From JACZST01 sp964195155 (GTDB lineage: Bacteria > Actinomycetota > Acidimicrobiia > Spongiisociales > UBA5794), in the NCBI GenBank assembly GCA_964195155.1, contig CAXMOP010000025.1:1-33715 (forward strand): a stretch of 33,715 bases of DNA, read 5' to 3'. A program made the translations under genes and the position numbers. Below the pieces are notes generated by a model that made no database searches, was not told the origin of the DNA, and was given only the letters and a program-made list of their open reading frames with translations. Below are positions 1 to 7,647 of the stretch, piece by piece. Within the stretch, counting starts at the first letter, position 1. Every line of letters begins with the position of its first letter.

Positions 1-23
1 GACCCCCCTCCCCTCCCTACGTG

Positions 24-84
24 TCATGGTCCATAGAACGAGCCCCTATCCCTCAGCAGCATTGACTGGATCCATGGACCATGA
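24..84. repeat. 11-bp inverted repeat upstream of the hemerythrin operon
   Basis: TCATGGTCCAT (24-34) and ATGGACCATGA (74-84) are perfect reverse complements separated by 39 nt. The pair lies 110-170 nt upstream of the first gene of the plus-strand operon. It could be a paired half-site for a regulator or part of a leader structure. No promoter could be assigned with confidence, and the arms may be coincidental. Confidence 0.35.
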
Positions 85-194
85 TCGGGACTCCACCCAT
101 GACCCCTAACCGTCGCACATCGCGAAATGCGACACCGCAAGGCGGGGGACACGAACTGGCTACATTGCCTGTCACGCGACCGAGGAGCGCCCCT

Positions 195-875
195 ATGGCC
201 GGCCCGATGCAGATGTACGAATACATCCACGACGCCATCCTCCGAGAGGTGGCAGAGCTGGAAGTGATGGCCCGTGAGCTCAACCGCAACGACACCGATG
301 AGATCGCCGCGCTGACCGATCGGATCAACCTCTTCTTCGCGCTGGCGAGGAAGCACGAGGACACCGAGGAAGAGATCCTCTTCCCTGCCATGAACGAACG
401 GATCACCTTCGTCGCCGAGACCTACCTGTACGACCACGACGACTTCGAGGAGCACTTCTGGATCGGCATCAACGAGTCGCTCGCCGATCTCGGTCGCTCA
501 AACGGAAACGGAGAGCGCAAGGAGAGCGCTCGACGGCTGTGGCGGGAAAGCGTCGCCCTCCACGAGCACATGCGGCTCCACATCTCCAAGGAGAACGAGC
601 TGCTGATCCCCCATCTCCAGGCCGAGTTCGACATCCCGGAACAAGCCGAGCTTGCCGGTGCCATGGCCGGGATGGTCGAGCCGGTGGTGATGGGGCAATT
701 CGTCTCCTGGATGTACAAGGGTCAGAACAACGATGACCGCGAGGGGATGATCCGGTTCCTGCAAAACATCGTCCCTCCCGAGGCGTTCGCGGGCATCACC
801 GGGATGCTCTCCGGCATCGGCGTCGACGAATGGGCCGAGATGCAGCGCCGTATTCCGGAGCTCAACGGGGGCTGA
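195..875 (+). CDS. Hemerythrin HHE-domain protein
   Basis: This 226-aa soluble helical protein has the His/Glu pattern of the hemerythrin HHE cation-binding family, which holds a di-iron centre that binds O2, NO or iron or senses redox state. Candidate ligands are His12, His54 with Glu58 (HEDTEEEILFP), His81 and His87, and His123/His125/His129 followed by the E-rich KENELLIP stretch. The start at 195 was chosen because GAGGAG lies 7 nt upstream and the HHE fold begins directly after it; an upstream in-frame ATG at 81 would add 38 low-complexity residues. The C-terminal ~70 residues after the HHE core look like a family extension. It is the first gene of a packed operon with a kinase, GcvT-like, FAD and PLP enzymes, so it may provide oxygen or iron handling for an oxidase in that pathway. 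The family call is firm; the role is inference. Confidence 0.85.
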   Translation: MAGPMQMYEYIHDAILREVAELEVMARELNRNDTDEIAALTDRINLFFALARKHEDTEEEILFPAMNERITFVAETYLYDHDDFEEHFWIGINESLADLGRSNGNGERKESARRLWRESVALHEHMRLHISKENELLIPHLQAEFDIPEQAELAGAMAGMVEPVVMGQFVSWMYKGQNNDDREGMIRFLQNIVPPEAFAGITGMLSGIGVDEWAEMQRRIPELNGG

Positions 876-1861
876 ACATCGACGCGGTCGCCATCACTGC
901 TCAGCGCTTTGGGATCGTGGGTACCGCAACACCGCTGCCGGGGTACAGCGACGAGAACTTTCGCATCGAAACCGAGACCGGCGAGGTCTTCGTCCTCAAG
1001 GTCACCAGTCGGGATCGGGAGCACGTGCGTCTCCAGGCGGCCGTGTTCGATGCCATTCGATCAAAGACCCCATACGAAACGCCGAAGACGGTTGCTGCAG
1101 GGAGCAACACAGCCGTGACCCTGCTCGATGGGCGGACCGCTCGCCTGCTCACCTGGGTCGAGGGAACGTCCTTCTCCGACTCCAAGCGACCCCCGGACAA
1201 CGCTCTGGCCATAGGGGTTGCCGTCGGTCGTATCGTGGATGCCCTTGAACCGGTGGCCGCAGCTTCCACCGATCGCCAAGACTGGGATCCCGCCACCGCC
1301 GACCATACGATCCGTGAGCGAGCGGCGGCGGTCACTGATGAGCGCAGACGGACGCTGGTGCTCGAGATCGCCGGGGTCGTGGCGGAACTCGACCTGACGT
1401 CGCTTCCCCGCCAGATCATTCACGGCGACCTGAACGACGACAATGTTCTGCTCGCCGACGGCAGAGTCTCCGGGGTTATCGACGCGGGCGATGCAATGCA
1501 CACGATCCGCATCGCCGAGCCCGCGATCGCCGCCGCATACGCCATCCTGGACCAGAACGATCCGCCCTCGGTGGCGCACGACCTCATTGCGGGATTTGCC
1601 TCTATCGTCGCCATCGCCCCTGAGGAAGCGGAGGTGATCTGGCCCCTCATCAAGGGCCGCCTCGCCACCTCCGTCGTGATGGCGGCATCGGGGCCGCGGG
1701 ACAATCCCCACCGGGTCAAGTCAGAGAACCAGGTGTGGGACATCCTGGAGCGTTTCCCCGCCGGAAACTCCGATCTCATGGCAGAGCAGGTTTTGAGCGC
1801 GGCCCGGCACGCATCCGCTCGTGTCCGGGACCAGCCGCCCGACGCGCCACCCGCTCGGTAA
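830..1861 (+). CDS. APH/choline-kinase-fold phosphotransferase, hydroxylysine-kinase-like
   Basis: This protein of about 343 aa is an ATP-dependent small-molecule kinase of the aminoglycoside phosphotransferase fold. The N-terminus has a LPGYSDENFRIET-type stretch resembling the LPSYDDQNF motif of hydroxylysine kinase and related proteins. The Brenner-type catalytic loop HGDLNDDN starts at His198, and the Mg-binding GVIDAGD follows about 15 residues later. The ATG at 830 overlaps the hemerythrin gene by 46 nt; no better start codon was seen near the hemerythrin stop, so the true N-terminus is uncertain. The gene is followed after 10 nt by the GcvT-like gene. Family members phosphorylate amino-alcohol or hydroxy-amino-acid substrates, and homoserine- or choline-kinase-like activity is an alternative. 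The substrate here cannot be read from the sequence. Confidence 0.8.
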   Translation: MGRDAAPYSGAQRGLNIDAVAITAQRFGIVGTATPLPGYSDENFRIETETGEVFVLKVTSRDREHVRLQAAVFDAIRSKTPYETPKTVAAGSNTAVTLLDGRTARLLTWVEGTSFSDSKRPPDNALAIGVAVGRIVDALEPVAAASTDRQDWDPATADHTIRERAAAVTDERRRTLVLEIAGVVAELDLTSLPRQIIHGDLNDDNVLLADGRVSGVIDAGDAMHTIRIAEPAIAAAYAILDQNDPPSVAHDLIAGFASIVAIAPEEAEVIWPLIKGRLATSVVMAASGPRDNPHRVKSENQVWDILERFPAGNSDLMAEQVLSAARHASARVRDQPPDAPPAR

Positions 1862-1871
1862 CCTCCGTTCC

Positions 1872-3074
1872 GTGAACATGCGCACCACACCGTTCCACGA
1901 GCGGACAAGCGCAGCCAACGAGACCGGATTGTGGAGCCACTGGGCCGGGCATGCGGTTGCGACCAAGTACCGCATCGACGAGAAGGTCGAGTACTTCGCG
2001 GTGCGTCAGGCCGCCGGCGTGCTCGACACCTCGGCGTTGTTCAAGTACCGCATCACCGGCCCCGACGCCGAACGGCTGCTCTCCGGCGTGCTCGCACGCG
2101 ACATCACCAAATGCCGCCCGGGACAGGCCCAGTACACCATGTGGTGCGACGACCAGGGCTTCTTGATCGAGGACGGCGTGGTGTTGAGGATCAGCGGCGA
2201 TGAGTACTGGCTCACCTCCGCCGAGCCGAACCTCGCCTACCTCCAGGGCATGATCGGGCACCAGCGTGTCGAGGTGGAGGACATCAGCGACGACTTCGGC
2301 ATCCTTGCCGTCCAGGGCCCGGCGTCGCGGACGGTTCTCTCGGCGCTCGTGCCCGAGGTGGCAGAGTTGTCGTTCTTCGGGCTGACCCAGGCCAAGATTG
2401 GAGACGCACCGGTCGTCATCTCCCGCACCGGCTACACCGGAGACCTTGGCTACGAGATCTGGGTCGAGCGTAACGATGCGATCGCGATCTGGGACGCGGT
2501 CTTCGAGGCATCCGCAGGCCGGGGCGTGCTCCCCTACGGGAGCATGGTCATGCACATGACCCGCATCGAGGCCGCGCTGCTGCTCATCGAGGTCGACTTC
2601 GAGTCGAGCCGCTTTGCCTGGGTGGACGAACAGAAGGCCACCCCGATTGAGCTCGGCTATGGATGGATGTTCCGCCGTCTCGAGCGCGACGACCGTGCCT
2701 TCGTCGGACGAAAAGCGATCGAGCAAGAGCTGGCCACCGGGTCGTCCCGCTTCCGCCTCGTCGGGCTCGACGTCGATTGGGCGAGCTACCAGCTGGCACA
2801 CCGCGCCCTCGGCCTCCCAGCGCTCAAGGACCATGTCCCGGTGGAATGGGCGACGATGGTGCACGACGACGCCGGGCAGGTCGCCGGCCACGCGTCGAGC
2901 TTCATGTATTCGCCGCTGCTGCAGCGCCACATCGCCCTGGCCAGGGTGTCGCCTCGGCTGGCTGCAGTCGGGACGGATCTGTCCATCGATGTGACGATCA
3001 ACAACCGCAACTACCCGGTCGAGGCGGCCGTCCGACGCCTGCCCTTCTACGACCCTCCCCACAAGGTCGGTTGA
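1872..3074 (+). CDS. GcvT-family aminomethyltransferase
   Basis: This protein of about 400 aa is similar throughout to the folate-binding T-protein of the glycine cleavage system and its relatives (DmdA, sarcosine/dimethylglycine oxidase C-terminal halves). Family hallmarks are an N-terminal stretch with GVLDTSALFKYRITGP, a central RTGYTGDLGYEI segment, and a C-terminal GcvT-C barrel region with IELGYGWMF and VGRKAI. GTG 1872 and ATG 1878 are both possible starts; the family N-terminus fits either. Stand-alone relatives transfer one-carbon units from N- or S-methylated substrates to tetrahydrofolate. It lies 2 nt before the FAD oxidoreductase gene, a pairing that suits oxidative demethylation. 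No GcvH or GcvP gene is nearby, so a role in classical glycine cleavage is unlikely. The substrate is unknown. Confidence 0.85.
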   Translation: MNMRTTPFHERTSAANETGLWSHWAGHAVATKYRIDEKVEYFAVRQAAGVLDTSALFKYRITGPDAERLLSGVLARDITKCRPGQAQYTMWCDDQGFLIEDGVVLRISGDEYWLTSAEPNLAYLQGMIGHQRVEVEDISDDFGILAVQGPASRTVLSALVPEVAELSFFGLTQAKIGDAPVVISRTGYTGDLGYEIWVERNDAIAIWDAVFEASAGRGVLPYGSMVMHMTRIEAALLLIEVDFESSRFAWVDEQKATPIELGYGWMFRRLERDDRAFVGRKAIEQELATGSSRFRLVGLDVDWASYQLAHRALGLPALKDHVPVEWATMVHDDAGQVAGHASSFMYSPLLQRHIALARVSPRLAAVGTDLSIDVTINNRNYPVEAAVRRLPFYDPPHKVG

Positions 3075-3076
3075 CC

Positions 3077-4678
3077 ATGGCGAACAAGACCGCATACGAC
3101 GCCATCGTCATCGGGGGAGGACACAACGGGCTGGTCAACGCCGCCTACCTCGCCAAGGAAGGCCTCGACACGCTCATCCTGGAGAAGCGAGACGTGATCG
3201 GTGGCGCCGCCATCACAGAGGAGCTGTACCCGGGTTTCCAGTTCACCACCTTCTCCTATGCCCTCAGCTTGGTCCGTCCCGACATCGTCCAGGAGCTCGA
3301 TCTGGTTGCGCACGGCTTCATGAGCCTGCCGATGCCGCACAGCCTCGCTCTTGGCTCTGACGGAAATTACCTGCTGACCGGGCCGGACAAGTACTTGAAC
3401 CACGAGGAAATATCGAGACATTCGGCGAAGGATGCCGAGCGCCTCGAGGACTACGAGCACCTGCTGGCCATGGTGGTGCAGGCGGTCAAACCGCTCTTCG
3501 ACTCCGTGCCGCCGAACCTGCACGGAAAGGAGCCGGAGGACCTGGCCCGAATGGTGGCGCTCGGCCAGCACCTGACCGGGTTGGACCCGAGCGTCCTGCA
3601 CGAACTGGTGCGGTTCCTCACCGGGAGCGCCGCAGACATCCTGGACGACTACTTCGAGAACGACCTCCTGAAGGCCCTGCTCGCCTCGTCCGGGATCATC
3701 GGCAGCGCGGTCGGCCCCCGATCGCAGGGGTCGGGCCTCGTCCTGCTCTACCACCGGATGGGCGAGTACGACGGGCTGTTCGGGACATGGGGTTTCCACA
3801 AGGGCGGAAACGGCGGGTTCACCAAGGTGCTGGCGCGGGCCGCCGAGGCCTTCGGCGCCGAGATCGTCACCAGGGCCCCGGTATCCGAAGTGATCCGGTC
3901 AAACGGCACAGCGATCGGGGTCGCCCTCGAGGACGGCACCGAGCTCGATGCGCCCATCGTGGTCAGCGCTCTCGATCCGCGACGCACCTTCTTCGATCTC
4001 GTCGATCGGCGAGAGCTTCCGACCGATCTGGTCGAAAGCGTTGAGCGAATGAAGTTCACCGGTATCGCCTCCAAGGTCAACTTCGCCCTCGATGGCCTGC
4101 CCCGTCATCCGGCCATGGGTGACGGCGATGAGCACTTCCGCGGCTTCATCAACATCGCCCCGTCGATCGACTACCTGGAGCGGGCCTTCGATGAGAGCAA
4201 GTACGGCTGGTACAGCGGTGATCCGTACATCGATGCGTGCATCCAATCGGTGATCGACCCGGACATGGCACCCCCCGGCAAGCACGTGATGTCGTGCTTC
4301 GTCCAATACACGCCATACCACCTGCGGGAGAGCACTTGGGATCAGGAGCGCGATCGCCTCGGCGATATCGTGCAGGCCACGCTCGAGCGGCACTTCCCCG
4401 GCTTCGATGACCTCGTGTTACACCGCGAAGTCGTGACCCCGCTTGACATCGAGCGCACGCTCGGGCTCACCGAGGGCGACATTTTTGCCGGGGCGTTCCT
4501 GGCGCCCCAGATGTATTTCTTCCGGCCCGCCGCGGGGTGGAACCAGTACCGAACGCCCATCGACGGGTACTACCAATGCGGCTCCGGCACCCACCCGGGA
4601 GGCGCCGTCATCGGTGGGCCCGGAAGGCTGGCAGCTTCGCAGATCATCGGAGACCGGCGTACCGAAACCGATGTTTGA
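3077..4678 (+). CDS. PYROXD2/phytoene-desaturase-like FAD oxidoreductase
   Basis: This 533-aa protein starts with a dinucleotide-binding Rossmann motif, IVIGGGHNGLVNAAYLA, followed by an acidic residue at the end of strand 2 (LILEKR) and the GG that contacts FAD. The length and overall layout match the PYROXD2/RetSat/CrtI-like amine-oxidase superfamily, with C-terminal PGGAVIGGPGRLAA as the second FAD contact region. These enzymes desaturate or oxidise organic substrates, but the subgroup has no secure substrate. The start is fixed by its position 2 nt after the GcvT-like stop. The end overlaps the kynureninase-like start by 8 nt, which argues for translational coupling. In this operon it may oxidise the substrate whose one-carbon unit is taken up by the GcvT-like protein; this is inference. 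Confidence 0.85.
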   Translation: MANKTAYDAIVIGGGHNGLVNAAYLAKEGLDTLILEKRDVIGGAAITEELYPGFQFTTFSYALSLVRPDIVQELDLVAHGFMSLPMPHSLALGSDGNYLLTGPDKYLNHEEISRHSAKDAERLEDYEHLLAMVVQAVKPLFDSVPPNLHGKEPEDLARMVALGQHLTGLDPSVLHELVRFLTGSAADILDDYFENDLLKALLASSGIIGSAVGPRSQGSGLVLLYHRMGEYDGLFGTWGFHKGGNGGFTKVLARAAEAFGAEIVTRAPVSEVIRSNGTAIGVALEDGTELDAPIVVSALDPRRTFFDLVDRRELPTDLVESVERMKFTGIASKVNFALDGLPRHPAMGDGDEHFRGFINIAPSIDYLERAFDESKYGWYSGDPYIDACIQSVIDPDMAPPGKHVMSCFVQYTPYHLRESTWDQERDRLGDIVQATLERHFPGFDDLVLHREVVTPLDIERTLGLTEGDIFAGAFLAPQMYFFRPAAGWNQYRTPIDGYYQCGSGTHPGGAVIGGPGRLAASQIIGDRRTETDV

Positions 4679-5954
4679 GCCCGGCGCAGCTTTCGCTGCC
4701 GTGCTCGATCGGCAAGATCCCCTGCGACAGTTTCGGGCCGAGTTCGCCATGCCGGTGCCGCGCAACCGGGCGGAGACCACCTACCTCGATGGCGATTCGC
4801 TCGGCCTCCAGCCCCGGAAGGCCCGCGACCGGGTGATCGCCGAACTCGACAAGTGGGCCGGCGAGGGCGCCCTGGCGCATTTCGAGACCGATCAGCCGTG
4901 GGTTCCGTACCACCAGTACCTGGCAGAACCGATGGGCAGGATCACGGGCGCCCTCCCCTCCGAGGTCCTCACCATGAACGGTCTCACGGTGAACCTGCAT
5001 CTCATGATGGTGAGCTTCTACCGCCCAACGGCTGCCCGATACAAGATCCTCATCGAGGACCACGCCTTCCCATCCGACCACTACGCCGTCGAGTCCCAGA
5101 TCCGATCCCACGGCCTCGATCCCACCGACGCCCTGGTGACCGTGGCGCCGCGGCCCGGTGAGGAGACGCTGCGGACGGACGACCTCCTCCACGCCATCGA
5201 ACGCCTCGGACCCGAGCTCGCCCTGGTGCTCCTGCCCGGAATCCAGTACTACACGGGACAGGTGCTCCCGATGCCGGAGGTCATCGACGCCGCGCGCTCG
5301 GTTGGGGCGGCCACCGGCCTCGATCTGGCCCACGCCGTCGGCAACATCGAGCTCTCGCTGCACGATTGGGGGCCCGATTTCGCGGTATGGAGTACCTACA
5401 AATATCTCAACGCGGGACCAGGGGCAACCGGGGGTGCCTTTGTCCACGAGCGCCATCACGGGGATCCGGATCGGATTCGCTACCACGGATGGTGGGGTCA
5501 TGACCGGGCGACCCGCTTCGAGATGGGCACGGTGTTCCGGCCGATACCCACCGCCGAGGCGTGGATGGTGAGCAACTCCCCGATCCTGGCGATGGCTCCG
5601 ATCATCGGATCGCTCGAAGTGTTCGACGAGGCCGGTGGAATGGGGCCGCTGCGCGCCAAATCCGAGCTGATGATCCAGTACCTGGACTACCTGCTCGACA
5701 CCCGCCTGGCAGAGAGCATCACCACGATCACGCCGCGCGATCTCGATCAACGAGGCTGCCAGCACTCCTTGCGGATCGAGGACCCCAGCATCTCGGGCCA
5801 GGAGGTGTACGACCGGTTGATGGCCGCCGACGTGGTGTGCGGGTGGCGCTATCCCGATGCCATTCGTGTCGCACCCGTCCCGTTGTACAACTCGTTTGCG
5901 GACATCGAGCGTTTCGTGTCGATTCTCGAAGAGATCCTCACCGTTCTTGCGTAG
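4671..5954 (+). CDS. kynU: Kynureninase-family PLP-dependent hydrolase
   Basis: This 427-aa fold-type I PLP enzyme matches kynureninase over its whole length: YLDGDSLGLQP near residue 38, FPSDHYA at 133-139, the aspartate of LDLAHAVG at 217-224, the PLP-lysine Lys244 in STYKYLNAGPGA, then GWWGH. Kynureninase cleaves the side chain of kynurenine or 3-hydroxykynurenine to anthranilate or 3-hydroxyanthranilate plus alanine. No tryptophan dioxygenase, kynurenine formamidase or monooxygenase lies in the window, so either those are elsewhere or the enzyme acts on another beta-ketone amino acid linked to the upstream oxidoreductase. The start was chosen at the ATG overlapping the upstream stop. Its last codons form the left arm of a 16-bp inverted repeat with the intergenic spacer. 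The family call is strong; the exact substrate is less certain. Confidence 0.85.
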   Translation: MFEPGAAFAAVLDRQDPLRQFRAEFAMPVPRNRAETTYLDGDSLGLQPRKARDRVIAELDKWAGEGALAHFETDQPWVPYHQYLAEPMGRITGALPSEVLTMNGLTVNLHLMMVSFYRPTAARYKILIEDHAFPSDHYAVESQIRSHGLDPTDALVTVAPRPGEETLRTDDLLHAIERLGPELALVLLPGIQYYTGQVLPMPEVIDAARSVGAATGLDLAHAVGNIELSLHDWGPDFAVWSTYKYLNAGPGATGGAFVHERHHGDPDRIRYHGWWGHDRATRFEMGTVFRPIPTAEAWMVSNSPILAMAPIIGSLEVFDEAGGMGPLRAKSELMIQYLDYLLDTRLAESITTITPRDLDQRGCQHSLRIEDPSISGQEVYDRLMAADVVCGWRYPDAIRVAPVPLYNSFADIERFVSILEEILTVLA

Positions 5955-5993
5955 CAGACGGCCATATATCGCTCCTGGCTACGCAAGAACGGT
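5940..5993. terminator. Bidirectional hairpin between convergent kynU-like and aapP-like genes
   Basis: ACCGTTCTTGCGTAGC and its perfect complement GCTACGCAAGAACGGT form a 16-bp stem around a 22-nt loop. The left arm contains the last four sense codons and the TAG stop of the kynureninase-like gene. The right arm ends just before the stop of the convergent ABC ATPase. No T-tract follows on either strand, so termination would be of the U-poor type often proposed for actinobacteria. Confidence 0.65.
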
Positions 5994-5994
5994 A

Positions 5995-6798
5995 TTACAG
6001 GATCTGGCTGAGGAACAGCTTCGTCCGATCCTCGGTGGGGTTGGTAAAGAAGTGCTCGGGCGTGCCGACCTCGACGATCTCACCATCGGCCATGAACATC
6101 ACCCGGTCGGCGACCTCTTTGGCGAAGCCCATCTCGTGGGTCACCACCAACATGGTCATTCCGCCCTCGGCGAGCTCGACCATGACGTCGAGGACCTCCT
6201 TGATCATCTCGGGGTCGAGCGCGGAAGTCGGCTCGTCGAAAAGCATCACCTTTGGGCTCATTGCCAGTGAGCGGGCGATCGCCACCCGTTGCTGCTGCCC
6301 ACCGGACAGTTGCCCGGGGTGCTTATGGGCCTGTTCGGGGATCTGCACTCTGGTCAACAGGTCCATCGCCAGGTCTTCGGCCTCACTCTTTGGCATCTTG
6401 CGGACCTGGCGGGGGCCGAGCGTGACGTTTTCGAGGACCGTGAGGTGGGGGAACAGGTTGAACTGCTGGAACACCATCCCGGTTTCCATCCGCACCTCTT
6501 GGATGTTTCCGATGTCGTTCGACAGCTCGATTCCGTCGACCACGATCCGCCCGTTGTCGTGTTCCTCCAGGCGGTTGATGCATCGGATCAGCGTCGACTT
6601 GCCAGAACCGGATGGCCCGATGATGACGATCACTTCCTGTCTGGCGACCTTCAGGTTGATCCCCTTCAGTGCCTGGAAGTCGCCAAAGTACTTGTCGACA
6701 TCTTCGAGCTCGATGATGACGTCGCCGGTGCCGGCCACCTGCGTGGCGTCGGCAAAGAGCCCATCGTCGTCCGGGTCGATTTGTTGATCATTCATCAT
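5995..6798 (-). CDS. Polar amino-acid ABC transporter ATPase, copy 1
   Basis: This 267-aa GlnQ/AapP-type ATPase powers amino-acid import. It carries Walker A GPSGSGKST, the Q-loop FQQFNLFPHLT, the signature LSGGQQQR, Walker B VMLFDEPTSALDP and the switch histidine in VVTHEMGFA. An acidic N-terminal extension of about 25 residues precedes the domain. It is the last gene of the minus-strand transporter operon, 69 nt after a second, very similar ATPase gene. By eye most positions of the two are identical, including long invariant blocks, so this is a recent tandem duplication or a selected pair. It could form a heterodimer with copy 2 or serve another permease set. No clear ribosome-binding site was seen before the ATG at 6798. 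Confidence 0.9.
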   Translation of the reverse strand: MMNDQQIDPDDDGLFADATQVAGTGDVIIELEDVDKYFGDFQALKGINLKVARQEVIVIIGPSGSGKSTLIRCINRLEEHDNGRIVVDGIELSNDIGNIQEVRMETGMVFQQFNLFPHLTVLENVTLGPRQVRKMPKSEAEDLAMDLLTRVQIPEQAHKHPGQLSGGQQQRVAIARSLAMSPKVMLFDEPTSALDPEMIKEVLDVMVELAEGGMTMLVVTHEMGFAKEVADRVMFMADGEIVEVGTPEHFFTNPTEDRTKLFLSQIL

Positions 6799-6867
6799 GC
6801 TTCGGCGCCGAGTGTACGTTTGCGTGTCCGGCTCGCTCGCATCGTGAATGTCCGATGGAACGGCGGT

Positions 6868-7647
6868 TCAGAGAATCTGCGTGAGGAAGAGTTTCGTTCG
6901 GTCTTCCTCAGGGCTCTCGAAGAAGTGTTGCGGGGTACCGACCTCGACGACCTCGCCGTCGGCCATGAACATCACACGGTCGGCGACCTCCTTGGCAAAC
7001 CCCATCTCATGGGTGACGACGATCATCGTCATGCCCGATACGGCAAGCTCCTTCATCACATCGAGTACTTCCTTGATCATCTCCGGGTCGAGCGCAGACG
7101 TCGGCTCATCGAAGAGCATCACCTTTGGCTGCATGGCCAGAGCGCGAGCGATGGCGACGCGCTGCTGCTGGCCACCCGACAGCTGCCCGGGGTACTTCGC
7201 CGCCTGCTCCGGAATCTGGACACGGGTGAGCATCTCCATCGCCAGCTCATCGGCCTCCGCCTTTGGCTTCTTCCTCACGCGGCGCACCGCCAGCGTGACG
7301 TTGTCGAGGACGGTGAGGTGGGGAAAGAGGTTGAACTGCTGAAACACCATGCCGACCTCGCGGCGGATCTCCTGAATGTTGCGGATGTCGTCGCCCATCT
7401 CGACGCCATCGACAATGATGCGGCCTCGGTCGTGCTCCTCGAGGCGATTGATGCATCGGATCAGCGTCGACTTGCCAGAACCGGATGGCCCGATGACGAC
7501 CACAACTTCCTGGGTTCCGACCACGAGGTCGATGCCCTTGAGGGCCTGAAAGTCGTCGAACCATTTCTCTACACCCTCGCAGATGATCATCGGTTCGCCC
7601 GTGCCGCCGGCTACGACGGCGCCTGCCGCTAGGTCCTCATGTGTCAT
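6868..7647 (-). CDS. aapP: Polar amino-acid ABC transporter ATPase, copy 2 (AapP-like)
   Basis: This 259-aa ATPase of the GlnQ/HisP/AapP family has the full set of nucleotide-binding motifs: GPSGSGKST, FQQFNLFPHLT, LSGGQQQR, VMLFDEPTSALDP and the THEMGFA switch histidine. The start ATG at 7647 overlaps the stop of the upstream permease gene as ATGA, which favours it over an in-frame ATG 69 nt upstream. This arrangement makes it the direct partner of the two permeases. The gene 3' of it encodes a close paralogue. The ATPase works at the inner face of the membrane and hydrolyses ATP to drive import. Aap systems transport a broad set of L-amino acids; the specificity here is set by the binding protein and is unknown. 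Confidence 0.9.
   Translation of the reverse strand: MTHEDLAAGAVVAGGTGEPMIICEGVEKWFDDFQALKGIDLVVGTQEVVVVIGPSGSGKSTLIRCINRLEEHDRGRIIVDGVEMGDDIRNIQEIRREVGMVFQQFNLFPHLTVLDNVTLAVRRVRKKPKAEADELAMEMLTRVQIPEQAAKYPGQLSGGQQQRVAIARALAMQPKVMLFDEPTSALDPEMIKEVLDVMKELAVSGMTMIVVTHEMGFAKEVADRVMFMADGEVVEVGTPQHFFESPEEDRTKLFLTQIL

Noticed and set aside
1776..3095. 439-aa open frame on the minus strand, antisense to the GcvT-like gene
   Set aside because: The composition is that of a high-GC shadow frame with no family motif, and the plus-strand frame has clear GcvT similarity.
4644..5765. 373-aa minus-strand frame opposite the kynureninase-like gene
   Set aside because: It is a shadow of a gene with clear PLP-enzyme motifs; it has no start signal or domain.
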